Part shown: one piece after another, positions 1-7,857 of the stretch | How positions within the stretch are numbered: the stretch's first letter is position 1 | How the letters are laid out: the number at the start of each line of letters is the position of its first letter | DNA from: Blautia schinkii | Lineage (GTDB): Bacteria; Bacillota; Clostridia; Lachnospirales; Lachnospiraceae | Length of the DNA stretch: 32,269 nt | Reading direction: 5' to 3' | NCBI RefSeq assembly: GCF_013304825.1 | Contig: NZ_JAAWUO010000024.1 | Coordinates: forward strand, 1 to 32,269 | Made by a program: the position numbers and the translations under genes | Notes under the pieces: generated by a model | The model's input: the letters and a program-made list of their open reading frames with translations, nothing else | The model's database searches: none | What the model was told of the DNA's origin: nothing

Positions 1-13
1 CTAAAGATCTTCC

Positions 14-41
14 CTCCCCCTGCATAGCAGGGGGTTTATTT
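14..41 (+). terminator. Rho-independent terminator of a gene left of the window
   Basis: A perfect 8-bp G+C-rich stem, CCCCCTGC / GCAGGGGG with a 3-nt loop (15-33), is followed on the plus strand by a T-rich run (TTTATTTTT). This is a classic intrinsic terminator reading rightward, so a plus-strand transcript probably enters from outside the window. No coding end is visible here. Confidence 0.8.
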
Positions 42-283
42 TTACTGTCACACAAAAAAGCGACAGAAACAACACATCTTTCGATGTATTCCTTCTGCCG
101 TTCTCTCTTCTCAATGGCACTGTCTGTTTTTATATATTTCAGACACATTTTCAACTTGTTAATAAGCATTATACTGTAAAATTTACTATATTTCAAGTGT
201 ATTTTAATATTTTATATGGCAATTTCAATAAATATTTTTTTCACAATCTCACAGTGCCATTATTCATTTTTTCATATTTATAT
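42..283. other. AT-rich non-coding stretch with a spaced inverted repeat
   Basis: No credible gene is seen. The stretch holds a small imperfect hairpin at about 61-100 (CGACAGAA / TTCTGCCG arms with an inner ACATC/GATGT stem). It also holds an exact 11-bp inverted repeat, AATGGCACTGT at 113-123 and ACAGTGCCATT at 251-261, around a very AT-rich core. The second pair could mark a short non-autonomous element of roughly 150 bp, but one copy cannot establish that. Confidence 0.4.
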
Positions 284-306
284 TATAATCCCATCTTTGA
301 CAGTTG
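284..306 (-). repeat. Solo IS1634-type right-end repeat (inverted partner of 14743-14765)
   Basis: These 23 bases are the exact reverse complement of 14743-14765, the right end of the IS1634-type element plus a few flanking bases. The core TTTGACAGTTG also occurs at the element's left end (12783-12793). No transposase is attached here: the repeat faces inward toward the pel operon and sits just past the operon terminator. It is either a remnant of a lost IS copy or the far end of a larger mobile unit that includes pel. Confidence 0.7.
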
Positions 307-310
307 AGAA

Positions 311-358
311 AATAAAAAACTGCTGTAAGTCCAATGTTTATCGGCTTTACGGCAGTTT
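311..358 (-). terminator. Terminator of the pel operon
   Basis: A 13-bp stem with two G-T pairs joins 317-329 and 346-358 around a 16-nt loop. Read on the minus strand it is followed directly by TTTTTTATTTT. It lies about 60 bp beyond the stop codon of the last gene of the operon (421), so it is the natural end of the long minus-strand transcript. Confidence 0.8.
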
Positions 359-420
359 GGATACGATTTTTAAAATATAGTAATGTTTTCATTACAGATA
401 AAAAATTGAAAAATACTGTA

Positions 421-1785
421 TTATTTCTTAAAAAGATAATTTTTCCCTTCGTTATAAGTTCCCTTCATTGAAAGCCGAACAGCTAATTTCCCAGTCATCG
501 GATCTTCAATACCTATACTGATCTTATATTTCTTTCCGGCCAGTGAGATCAGCTTTTTTACCTGCATTCTTGTTTTTGTCTGTAAAGTTTCTTCCGGCAG
601 AAGTGATTTTAACGAAATGTCAACCGCTTCTTTTTCAAGACTATTTCCATCCTCGTCTTCTACCAGAACCCATACAGGCCAGTCTTCATAAAATGGTGCA
701 ACTCCATCATTCTTCCATTTAAGATTCAGGCTGACATAACCCGGCATCTGAATAAGACTTGCTTCCGAAATCCACAAACGATATCCCATGCTTCCTAAAA
801 CTTTCCTATAACCGTTTTCATAAGTTTTATCCGCTACTTTCGGTCCAAGAAAAGTAGTATGTGCTTTCTTTATCAGATTTATTGTCTGATCCAGATTTGT
901 GTCAAGCAACTCTTTCATTGTAATTGAACTTGTAAATTCACCTCCGGAAGGAAACTTTTTCCAGAAATCTTTCATTGCGGATAACCCTTTTTTCTCATGA
1001 GTCTGGTCAAACTCACCGCCTTCATTGATCCAGCGAAACCATTCCTCTGTGCTCTCCGGCTGTCCGGTCATATCGTTGTAGAGACCTGTTCCATAATGTT
1101 CTCCCTCACTAAAAGGTCTTCTCATCAGTATCATGGAATCAGGGAATGCCTCTGTCCATGGAATCATATAACGTTCTCTTACAGATTCTTCCGGCAGACT
1201 CTGTATTCCTGCGGAAATATTTACATGCCATTCTCCCCAGTGCCCCAGACTTCCAAGTTCGATATAACTGACCAGTCCATCTCTGCCAAAATGCTCTCCA
1301 AGTGCATTAACTGCCCTTTTGTGATATTGTATCATCTGTTCATTATTATAATCAGGAGCATATCCCTTTCCATACTCCATATCATACCAGGTTCCCGCAT
1401 GATCAGTTTTGTCATATAGCCATTGTGGAATGTCCATATGCTCTTCCTCCCCGGGAATGTCACACACAAACCTCAATACCAGGTGTTTCCCTTCTTCTCT
1501 CCATCTGTCAGTCTGATTTTCTCTTTCGATTTTCTCCCAGTCATATTTTCCTTCCTCCGGTTCCAGTTCAGCCCAGGTAATATCCATATACAGTAAAGAT
1601 ATATCGTCTCCTACTGTTTCTTCCCAGGCACAAGGTGCATATCCCATTAATGGATTTCCAAAAACTTCTTCTGTTTTTTCATATATCTGAGTTTTTCTTC
1701 CAAATACCATCCATACTCCTGCTGCTATAATAACTAAAAGTCCAAAACCCACCAGAACCAGATATCGTTTCTGACATTTAGCCAT
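421..1785 (-). CDS. DUF4832-family membrane-anchored barrel protein, last gene of the pel operon
   Basis: The protein is 454 aa from the ATG at 1785, chosen because GGAGA lies 5 bases upstream; the in-frame ATG at 1797 has no ribosome site. An N-terminal hydrophobic segment (about residues 7-28) should anchor it outside the membrane. The body resembles DUF4832 proteins, predicted TIM-barrel, glycoside-hydrolase-like proteins: FGNPLMGYAPCAWE near the start, then YIELGSLGHWGEWHV with Glu176 and Glu185 as candidate acidic catalytic residues, and a beta-sandwich-like C-terminus of about 110 residues. It overlaps the DUF4956 gene by 8 bp. PelA in this operon lacks a hydrolase domain, so I infer that this protein may process or bind the polysaccharide. 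No activity is established for the family. Confidence 0.8.
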   Translation of the reverse strand: MAKCQKRYLVLVGFGLLVIIAAGVWMVFGRKTQIYEKTEEVFGNPLMGYAPCAWEETVGDDISLLYMDITWAELEPEEGKYDWEKIERENQTDRWREEGKHLVLRFVCDIPGEEEHMDIPQWLYDKTDHAGTWYDMEYGKGYAPDYNNEQMIQYHKRAVNALGEHFGRDGLVSYIELGSLGHWGEWHVNISAGIQSLPEESVRERYMIPWTEAFPDSMILMRRPFSEGEHYGTGLYNDMTGQPESTEEWFRWINEGGEFDQTHEKKGLSAMKDFWKKFPSGGEFTSSITMKELLDTNLDQTINLIKKAHTTFLGPKVADKTYENGYRKVLGSMGYRLWISEASLIQMPGYVSLNLKWKNDGVAPFYEDWPVWVLVEDEDGNSLEKEAVDISLKSLLPEETLQTKTRMQVKKLISLAGKKYKISIGIEDPMTGKLAVRLSMKGTYNEGKNYLFKK

Positions 1786-2449
1786 GATATTCTCCATTAT
1801 ACTGAATCAATGTAACATCTTCCACTCCACCGATATCCCGGATTTTTTCCATGAACTCCATATCATTCTGTCTGCAATATATTTCAACTGCCATTTCTGT
1901 TTTTTCATTGCGCATAGTTTTTGATTTTACAAAATATTTTCTTTTTCCAAAACAGCGGATAATTTCATCTCCCGCCTGAGTTCCCTGATAATGAATCACT
2001 GCAATATAAATTCTGCCATTTTGTTGTTTGTGATAAAACAGGGTGATCATCAGAATGATAATCACAGCTGTCAACAGAGTTAATGCATACATACCTGCGC
2101 CGGCCGTAATCCCCGATGTGATTGCCCAGAACAGATACAGAAGATCCATCGGATCTTTAATTGCTGTACGAAAACGTACAATAGACAATGCACCAACCAT
2201 ACCAAGAGAAATCACAATATTGCTGCTGATTGCAAGTGTTACCATACAGGTAAGCACTGTCATTCCCACAAGTGTAACTGCAAAACTTCTGGAGAAAATA
2301 ACTCCAACATAAAATTTCTGATAAACCAGATAAATCACACTTCCCAAAATCAAAGCCACTGCCAGAGCAGCCAATATCTTAGGTATATCATACTGACTGA
2401 ACATTCCTGATTCCAGTACGGATTTTTTTATCATATCCTGTACACTCAT
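1778..2449 (-). CDS. DUF4956 polytopic membrane protein
   Basis: This 223-aa protein has about four or five membrane segments in its first 140 residues. It carries the hallmark family stretch GMVGALSIVRFRTAIKDP (about residues 84-101) and ends in a cytoplasmic alpha/beta tail of about 80 residues. DUF4956 has no assigned biochemical function, but it recurs next to CotH and VTC-domain genes, as here. Its ATG overlaps the VTC stop in an ATGA, with a GGGGAGG ribosome site upstream, so translation is coupled. I infer that it is the membrane partner of the VTC-like enzyme or of CotH, perhaps a channel or scaffold. Confidence 0.85.
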   Translation of the reverse strand: MSVQDMIKKSVLESGMFSQYDIPKILAALAVALILGSVIYLVYQKFYVGVIFSRSFAVTLVGMTVLTCMVTLAISSNIVISLGMVGALSIVRFRTAIKDPMDLLYLFWAITSGITAGAGMYALTLLTAVIIILMITLFYHKQQNGRIYIAVIHYQGTQAGDEIIRCFGKRKYFVKSKTMRNEKTEMAVEIYCRQNDMEFMEKIRDIGGVEDVTLIQYNGEYHG

Positions 2450-3198
2450 CTTATCATCCTCCCCTGTGTATCATACCAATACTCAAATCCATTCATGTAC
2501 CGCGTTTTTTCATAACACAGTACATATTTAGAAACTGCTGTAAATTCTTCTGCCTGCGGCGGCAGAAGATTTCTCAGAATCTGAGGCAGCAGCTCTGTAA
2601 ATTTCACTTCCATGATCAGTTTTCCCGGTTCCAGTACAGATAAAGCCGGAAGCGTACTGTCGAAAATATCATAGCTTCCAACAGCAGCTCTGACATCTGT
2701 ATCAAATGTGATCCTGACTGTTCCCTCATCCATAATCCATGGTTCTCTCTCATAATCTACGATTGTTCTCGGCCGCATCATATTACTCATACATTCTGTG
2801 TAAAATTCCCTGCAAAGATTATACGGACTTTTCAGAAGAAATTCATACTCGCCGGAAAGAATTTTTTGCACCTCATCTTTTGTCAGCGGAGCATCTTCTT
2901 TATAAATATAACTGCCGAACTTCTTTTTTCTCTCCAGCTTGATACTTTCAGCACTATAATTATAAATTCGTATCCTGTATTTCTTCCTCATAAGAACGCC
3001 GCTTTCCTTTTCTTCATATGCACTGTTCCAGTAATCATCAAAATACAGGCTCCGTATCAGATATCCTCCATTTTCTGCATGAGGATCCAGTTTCATAAGT
3101 GGCTTCATCCGAAGATTCAGGACTTCTTTCTCACTGGTACTGATAAGATATTTCCATTCATTACGAAAATGTTCTTTCTTCCTGTCAGCCTTCTTCAT
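2446..3198 (-). CDS. VTC-domain (polyphosphate polymerase-like) protein
   Basis: The 250-aa protein is essentially one VTC tunnel domain, as in the catalytic part of yeast Vtc4, which makes polyphosphate from ATP. Visible family elements are RNEWKYLIS (Glu14, Lys16), the YFDD strand (52-55), the basic RKKYRIRIYN (71-80), KLERKKK (87-93), VRITFDTDVR (161-170), the metal-type Glu in MEVKF (196-200) and the late SKYVLCYEK (Lys224). The key basic and acidic tunnel residues appear kept, so an active enzyme is plausible. No SPX or membrane domain is present, so DUF4956 may serve as the membrane part. It overlaps the cotH stop by 14 bp. Confidence 0.88.
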   Translation of the reverse strand: MKKADRKKEHFRNEWKYLISTSEKEVLNLRMKPLMKLDPHAENGGYLIRSLYFDDYWNSAYEEKESGVLMRKKYRIRIYNYSAESIKLERKKKFGSYIYKEDAPLTKDEVQKILSGEYEFLLKSPYNLCREFYTECMSNMMRPRTIVDYEREPWIMDEGTVRITFDTDVRAAVGSYDIFDSTLPALSVLEPGKLIMEVKFTELLPQILRNLLPPQAEEFTAVSKYVLCYEKTRYMNGFEYWYDTQGRMIR

Positions 3199-4969
3199 AA
3201 TTGTCTTCCTCTACCGTACTATCTTCTGTTATGTAAAAGCACTTCATACCATAATGTTTTCCTTCATCTGTTACATAATAATCAAATGCATCCTGCGTTT
3301 TTCCAGATGTATTTGTTGCTCTTACTCTCACAAAGTACTGTCCTGCTTCCGGAAGGTCCATCTCAGCTTCCGGAACAGTCAGGGTTGTGTTCTGATAGAT
3401 TACATCCTGAAACAGATAATCTCGCGCAACCTCTACAGAATACGTAATGTCCTCTGCGTCCAGATCATAAGATACATCCCAGTTAAATTTCAGCTTATTA
3501 CCGTGTATTGTCGGAACACCTATATAAAATGGCATTGGTGTTTCCAGGCTTTCCAGATATAACTGATAGTTCTTCTCTATCTCATCAGGAAGTGATGCTG
3601 CAATCTGATCGTATTGTTCAGATGTAAGCGGTTCATACTCTGCATCAGGCATCGAATATAAATAGGGCTTCAGTATGTTCTTATAGCTCTCTATCTTTGA
3701 TGTGAGCATATCTTTGTTCAGATATTCCCTCAGATCCAGAATGGCATCATTTAATTTTCCCCGGAAAGACCGTGACTTCAGACACCTTTGAAACAGAACA
3801 TTTCCCCAGTAATTACTGATTCCCTTTTCCCAGCTGCCCTGATCCGAAAAATTCTTTAATTCATATTCCGATCTCATCAGACAGCCATCGTTATCCCAGG
3901 CAATAAAGTACCAGATATCTGAATTCAGAGGACTGTATAAATAAACATTTCTGTTCTGTGTGTCTACGTTTCCCATCAGAATCTGAAATGCCATCCAGTA
4001 AACAATATTTTCTTCATCAAAATGCTCTTTCAGTACATCTTCAATCCCTATAGAGTAATCATTCAGATCTGTCAGCATATCGATCAATTTGGTATGATCT
4101 GAATCCCCTTTTATTTCCAGCATTTTTTCAAAGGCTGTTTTATCATATCCTGCATCATCTTCTTTTTTTATAATATCTTCGTAACGATAGAATTCAAAAG
4201 AATTAATCTTATACAATTGTCCGTTTGAATCCAGTCCATGACTCTTTAATGCTGTCTTATTCAGTTGTTCAACCTGTGTATAAATTCCATAATCCTCAAA
4301 TTTTCCACCTGATTCTTCTGTATTATCCTTTACATACAAATGCACAAACTGTGTACGTAAACCAACCATCTGAGGAATTCCCCTGATCAGATCATATGCC
4401 AGCTTATTTCGAAAGCGCATTCCTTCTGTCATATGTTTATTCAGGTTAATGGTTCTCTGTCCTCTCCACGTTCCTTTATTCTTTTTTAACTCAATTTTAT
4501 AATTTTTTTGTGCATTCTGGCTGGATGTCTGGCCTCTGATCTGAACAGTTGCATTAGGCACGCTTTCTCCATATCCGACTTCCCCTTCTATCGGTCCATT
4601 CTCATCTCCCACCTGTAAAAGTCCTGCCACCTGATATCTCTCCACTCCCATATCTTCGTAGTCATAAACAGAATAGCTATTGATTTCCTTCCATGTATGA
4701 TATGTATTTTCGGATGAATTTCCCTTAGATACAGTAAGATACATGGTAACAACACTGGTATCATCATCATTTTCATACAAAGAATCCTTATCTCTTAAAT
4801 GCATCTCATTGATTTCTGCTTTTTCTGTCTTTACCTGTTCTGTTTCGTTATCTTCCTGTACTGCCTGATCCTGCGAAGAGTTTCCCGCTTTTTCCAGAGT
4901 GCAGCCTCCACAGAGAGAAAGGCTGACTAATACTGCACTTATCAGATTTATTTTTTTAATTCCTGTCAA
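3185..4969 (-). CDS. CotH-family protein kinase-like lipoprotein
   Basis: The protein is 594 aa if started at the TTG at 4969, which has AAAGGAG 8 bases upstream; the in-frame ATG at 4996 lacks a site. From the TTG it begins with a clean lipoprotein-like signal (TGIKKINLISAVLVSLSL, then CGGC), so it should be exported and lipid-anchored. The CotH kinase fold is visible: the NYKIELKK lysine strand, YGIYTQVEQLN, then GNVDTQNRNVYLY (Asp336) and FIAWDNDG (Asp359/Asp361) as catalytic and metal residues. A fibronectin-type-III-like domain follows in the last 120 residues. CotH of Bacillus phosphorylates spore coat proteins; the substrate here is unknown. Its start overlaps the pelG end by 14 bp. 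Confidence 0.85.
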   Translation of the reverse strand: MTGIKKINLISAVLVSLSLCGGCTLEKAGNSSQDQAVQEDNETEQVKTEKAEINEMHLRDKDSLYENDDDTSVVTMYLTVSKGNSSENTYHTWKEINSYSVYDYEDMGVERYQVAGLLQVGDENGPIEGEVGYGESVPNATVQIRGQTSSQNAQKNYKIELKKNKGTWRGQRTINLNKHMTEGMRFRNKLAYDLIRGIPQMVGLRTQFVHLYVKDNTEESGGKFEDYGIYTQVEQLNKTALKSHGLDSNGQLYKINSFEFYRYEDIIKKEDDAGYDKTAFEKMLEIKGDSDHTKLIDMLTDLNDYSIGIEDVLKEHFDEENIVYWMAFQILMGNVDTQNRNVYLYSPLNSDIWYFIAWDNDGCLMRSEYELKNFSDQGSWEKGISNYWGNVLFQRCLKSRSFRGKLNDAILDLREYLNKDMLTSKIESYKNILKPYLYSMPDAEYEPLTSEQYDQIAASLPDEIEKNYQLYLESLETPMPFYIGVPTIHGNKLKFNWDVSYDLDAEDITYSVEVARDYLFQDVIYQNTTLTVPEAEMDLPEAGQYFVRVRATNTSGKTQDAFDYYVTDEGKHYGMKCFYITEDSTVEEDNYEEG

Positions 4970-6425
4970 CGTTCGTTCTCCTTTCCAGTTTCTCATCCAT
5001 AAAACATCCGATTCTGGTAAATACCCCCGATTTGTCTTCTGCTACCACCGGCTGTATGCTGAGAATATAATATGACAGACGTCTGGTATAACGTTCCAGA
5101 CGGATCATAACTATAAAATAAAACAGTACACATCCTGCCAGAAACCCAAAGCCATAATATACCTGCGGACAAAACAATGAAATCACAGTAAACACAGAAG
5201 TTCCCACGGCAAAAATTACAGAAGCAGCCAATGCTCCCCTGTAATCTGTAAAATATAAAAGAAGCAGAAGCATCGTATTTGCAACTGCATAAATGCCGTA
5301 CCCAACACAAAGTGTCCGGAAATATCCATACATCAGATCATTAAATCCCAAAGGAAGGTACTTCAAAAGACTCTCACCCACTGAAATCGCCAGTGCAGTA
5401 GTCAGTAACTGCTTCAAAGCGGTATATTTCAATTCTCTGTTCAGTACATCCAGCATTTCTGTACCAGCCTGCATAATATCCTTAATGGTTCCCCCATCAT
5501 TAAATAAACTGTAATAGTTCCTGTATTTCGGATAAAAATTAACTTCTACAGAAACCACAAAATTTACAGTGGTAATCAGAATTGTCAGAAATGCAATCAA
5601 TGCCGGTACGTCATGAGACGGTGCCCCATAAAAAAGCCCTTTTACCTGTTTCCCCAGCGGTCCGGCCCACATGATCACAAGATGGGCAAACAGCCCGATA
5701 TTAATGCAGAGTCCTGTAAATGCCAGAGGCAGAAACTCATCTGCCCATCTTAAAAATAAGAATGCACTGATATCACTTTGCGGAAAATACTCATACAGCA
5801 AAACAGCATCCCATAAAAGCATGATCCCATATCCAATGCATACCGCAGCCATCAATGCCTCCACATGAGAAATTCCCAGAAACAGCAATAAGGCTCCCGA
5901 GAGAAAAGTAACAGCGATTGCAGCAAGAAAGGATAACATAATTCCTCTGTAATCTTTAATTGCAGTAAGATAACTCATTGCATTCCATGTAACGATCAGT
6001 TCTCCAAACAGCCCAAAACATAAAAACTTATCTATAAGCCCAACTCCGGAAAATATCAGAAAAATCCCATATAAAATTCCTCCTGCAATGAGCATTAAGC
6101 CTGTCGAACCCCAGAAAGATGACAGAACAGCCTCATTTTTTTCTTCATAAAGCATATCTGCAATAAATCTTGTTACTACCATTGATAAGAAACTGGTTAC
6201 CGTCAATGATGCAAGAAGTGTATATGTGATCATGCAGACCAGTAATTCTCTGCTCTGTTTCGAAGCGCCTGTCCTGTCACACAAAAACATAACCCCCAGC
6301 AGAAGTACGATACCAAGCAGCATGGGACCGGTACAGATAATCCCTGCATATCCATAGGCGCGGAAAGAAGCAAACAGCCCTCTTCTGCTGAACAGTTTTT
6401 TGAGTTCAAATCCAATCCCTGCCAT
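4956..6425 (-). CDS. pelG: PelG, Wzx-like Pel polysaccharide transporter
   Basis: This 489-aa integral membrane protein has about 12 hydrophobic segments and the typical PelG opening MAGIGFELKKLFSRRG, then FRAYGYAGIICTGPMLLG. PelG belongs to the MOP/Wzx exporter superfamily and, with PelD and PelE, forms the inner-membrane complex that moves the polymer out. Cytoplasmic loops between hydrophobic blocks and a short basic C-terminal tail are visible. The gene overlaps pelF by 20 bp, so it is translated with it. The length is usual for the family and nothing appears broken. Confidence 0.95.
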   Translation of the reverse strand: MAGIGFELKKLFSRRGLFASFRAYGYAGIICTGPMLLGIVLLLGVMFLCDRTGASKQSRELLVCMITYTLLASLTVTSFLSMVVTRFIADMLYEEKNEAVLSSFWGSTGLMLIAGGILYGIFLIFSGVGLIDKFLCFGLFGELIVTWNAMSYLTAIKDYRGIMLSFLAAIAVTFLSGALLLFLGISHVEALMAAVCIGYGIMLLWDAVLLYEYFPQSDISAFLFLRWADEFLPLAFTGLCINIGLFAHLVIMWAGPLGKQVKGLFYGAPSHDVPALIAFLTILITTVNFVVSVEVNFYPKYRNYYSLFNDGGTIKDIMQAGTEMLDVLNRELKYTALKQLLTTALAISVGESLLKYLPLGFNDLMYGYFRTLCVGYGIYAVANTMLLLLLYFTDYRGALAASVIFAVGTSVFTVISLFCPQVYYGFGFLAGCVLFYFIVMIRLERYTRRLSYYILSIQPVVAEDKSGVFTRIGCFMDEKLERRTNVDRN

Positions 6426-7857
6426 ATGCTTCCTCTACCTCCCTGTAAAGTTTTCTATATTCACTGATCATGCGCTCATGCCTGTAATATGCCTTAGTTC
6501 TTGCCTGTCCGCTTTTTCCCATCCTGATCCGCCTTCTCCTGGATTCACACATTTTTTCCATAGCGGCAGCAAGTCCATCCCTGTACATGGGCGGAACACA
6601 ATAACCGGCACATCCAAAATTATCTCCTTCTTTTCCATTCAGAAGTTCCCGGCAGCACCCTACATCAGTCGTTACACATGGGCGTCTGGCTGCAAATGAC
6701 TCCAGCACTGATAAGGGTTGTCCTTCTGATATACTGGTAAGGATCGTAAAATCCAGTTTTCTCATATACTGTACAATATCTACCCTTCCGGTAAAGACAA
6801 GGTTCCTGATATCCAGCTGCTTCACCAGAGCATAACACTCATCTGCATATTCCTCGTCATCTACCCCTCCCAGAATATGAAGTCTCACATTCTCCATTCT
6901 GGATGAAAGTTCATAAAATGCATATATCATAGTCTTTATATCTTTGATGGGTGCGAGACGGACTACCGCACCTATATCTACCCATCCATCTTCCTCTTTC
7001 AGAGGGATCTGTGACAACCTGTCATAATCAATACCATTTTCGATTACTCTGCATTTCTCTGCATCACAGCCAATCTGTATTTGCGTAAGCATCGCATTCG
7101 TAAATAAACTGGTTACCCGAAAAGCCCTTTTATAAATTGCTTCTGATAACATATAAAAGAAAGAAATCCACTGCTTTTTAAATGATGGGATTACCCATTT
7201 TGCCCTGATGATCTCTTCCTCTCTTTCTCTTGTATATATTCCATGCTCTGTAAGTAATACCGGTCTCCTGTAAACATATCCTCCAAGGCAGGCAAGAAGT
7301 CCCCCGTATCCTGTTGAAATGGCATGATAGGTATCTGCCTGAGGAACCTCAGAACCCAGAAGATATAAAACCGGAAGCAGCATGGAACGCATTGTATGAA
7401 ACGCATCCGCAAATGCAATATACGGATATTTTTCCAGACAGCTCGCTGTTAATATATTTAAAAACTGCTCACTTTTCAGAAATGACATCGGATTCATTTT
7501 CCGGTCGTGATATAAATGGAACAATACTTCCCAGTCAGGATGACTGCATTCCATCAATTCTCTTAAACTCTTTGTTTCTTCTTCCGAAAAATGATTGATT
7601 CTGTACCGCTGTCCATTTGGGTTTCCATGTTCCTTCAGTTTTAATGCATCATCCAGAAATACCTCATGGACTTCCACCACATTATCCGGCAATTCATAGA
7701 CAAATTTTCCACGGTCACATGCATGTGCTCCTATCACCCACAGTACAAACTCATGCTCTTTCATAACAGTGATATACTGATGCATCCATGTAGAAACTCC
7801 ACCATGCACATACGGATAACAGCCTTCCAAAACCAGACAGATTCTCAATTCTCTCAC
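6406..7857 (-). CDS. pelF: PelF, Pel polysaccharide glycosyltransferase (GT4 type)
   Basis: This 483-aa cytoplasmic GT-B enzyme polymerises the Pel chain from UDP-sugar. The N-terminal signature EGCYPYVHGGVSTWMHQYI (residues 11-29) is the PelF hallmark. The C-terminal half has RLAPIKDIKTMIYAF and the nucleotide-sugar E-x7-E motif EGQPLSVLE (Glu378, Glu386), followed by TDVGCCRELL. The start overlaps the pelA stop in an ATGA. In Pseudomonas the polymer is rich in GalNAc and GlcNAc; the sugar used here cannot be read from sequence. Confidence 0.95.
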   Translation of the reverse strand: MRELRICLVLEGCYPYVHGGVSTWMHQYITVMKEHEFVLWVIGAHACDRGKFVYELPDNVVEVHEVFLDDALKLKEHGNPNGQRYRINHFSEEETKSLRELMECSHPDWEVLFHLYHDRKMNPMSFLKSEQFLNILTASCLEKYPYIAFADAFHTMRSMLLPVLYLLGSEVPQADTYHAISTGYGGLLACLGGYVYRRPVLLTEHGIYTREREEEIIRAKWVIPSFKKQWISFFYMLSEAIYKRAFRVTSLFTNAMLTQIQIGCDAEKCRVIENGIDYDRLSQIPLKEEDGWVDIGAVVRLAPIKDIKTMIYAFYELSSRMENVRLHILGGVDDEEYADECYALVKQLDIRNLVFTGRVDIVQYMRKLDFTILTSISEGQPLSVLESFAARRPCVTTDVGCCRELLNGKEGDNFGCAGYCVPPMYRDGLAAAMEKMCESRRRRIRMGKSGQARTKAYYRHERMISEYRKLYREVEEAYGRDWI

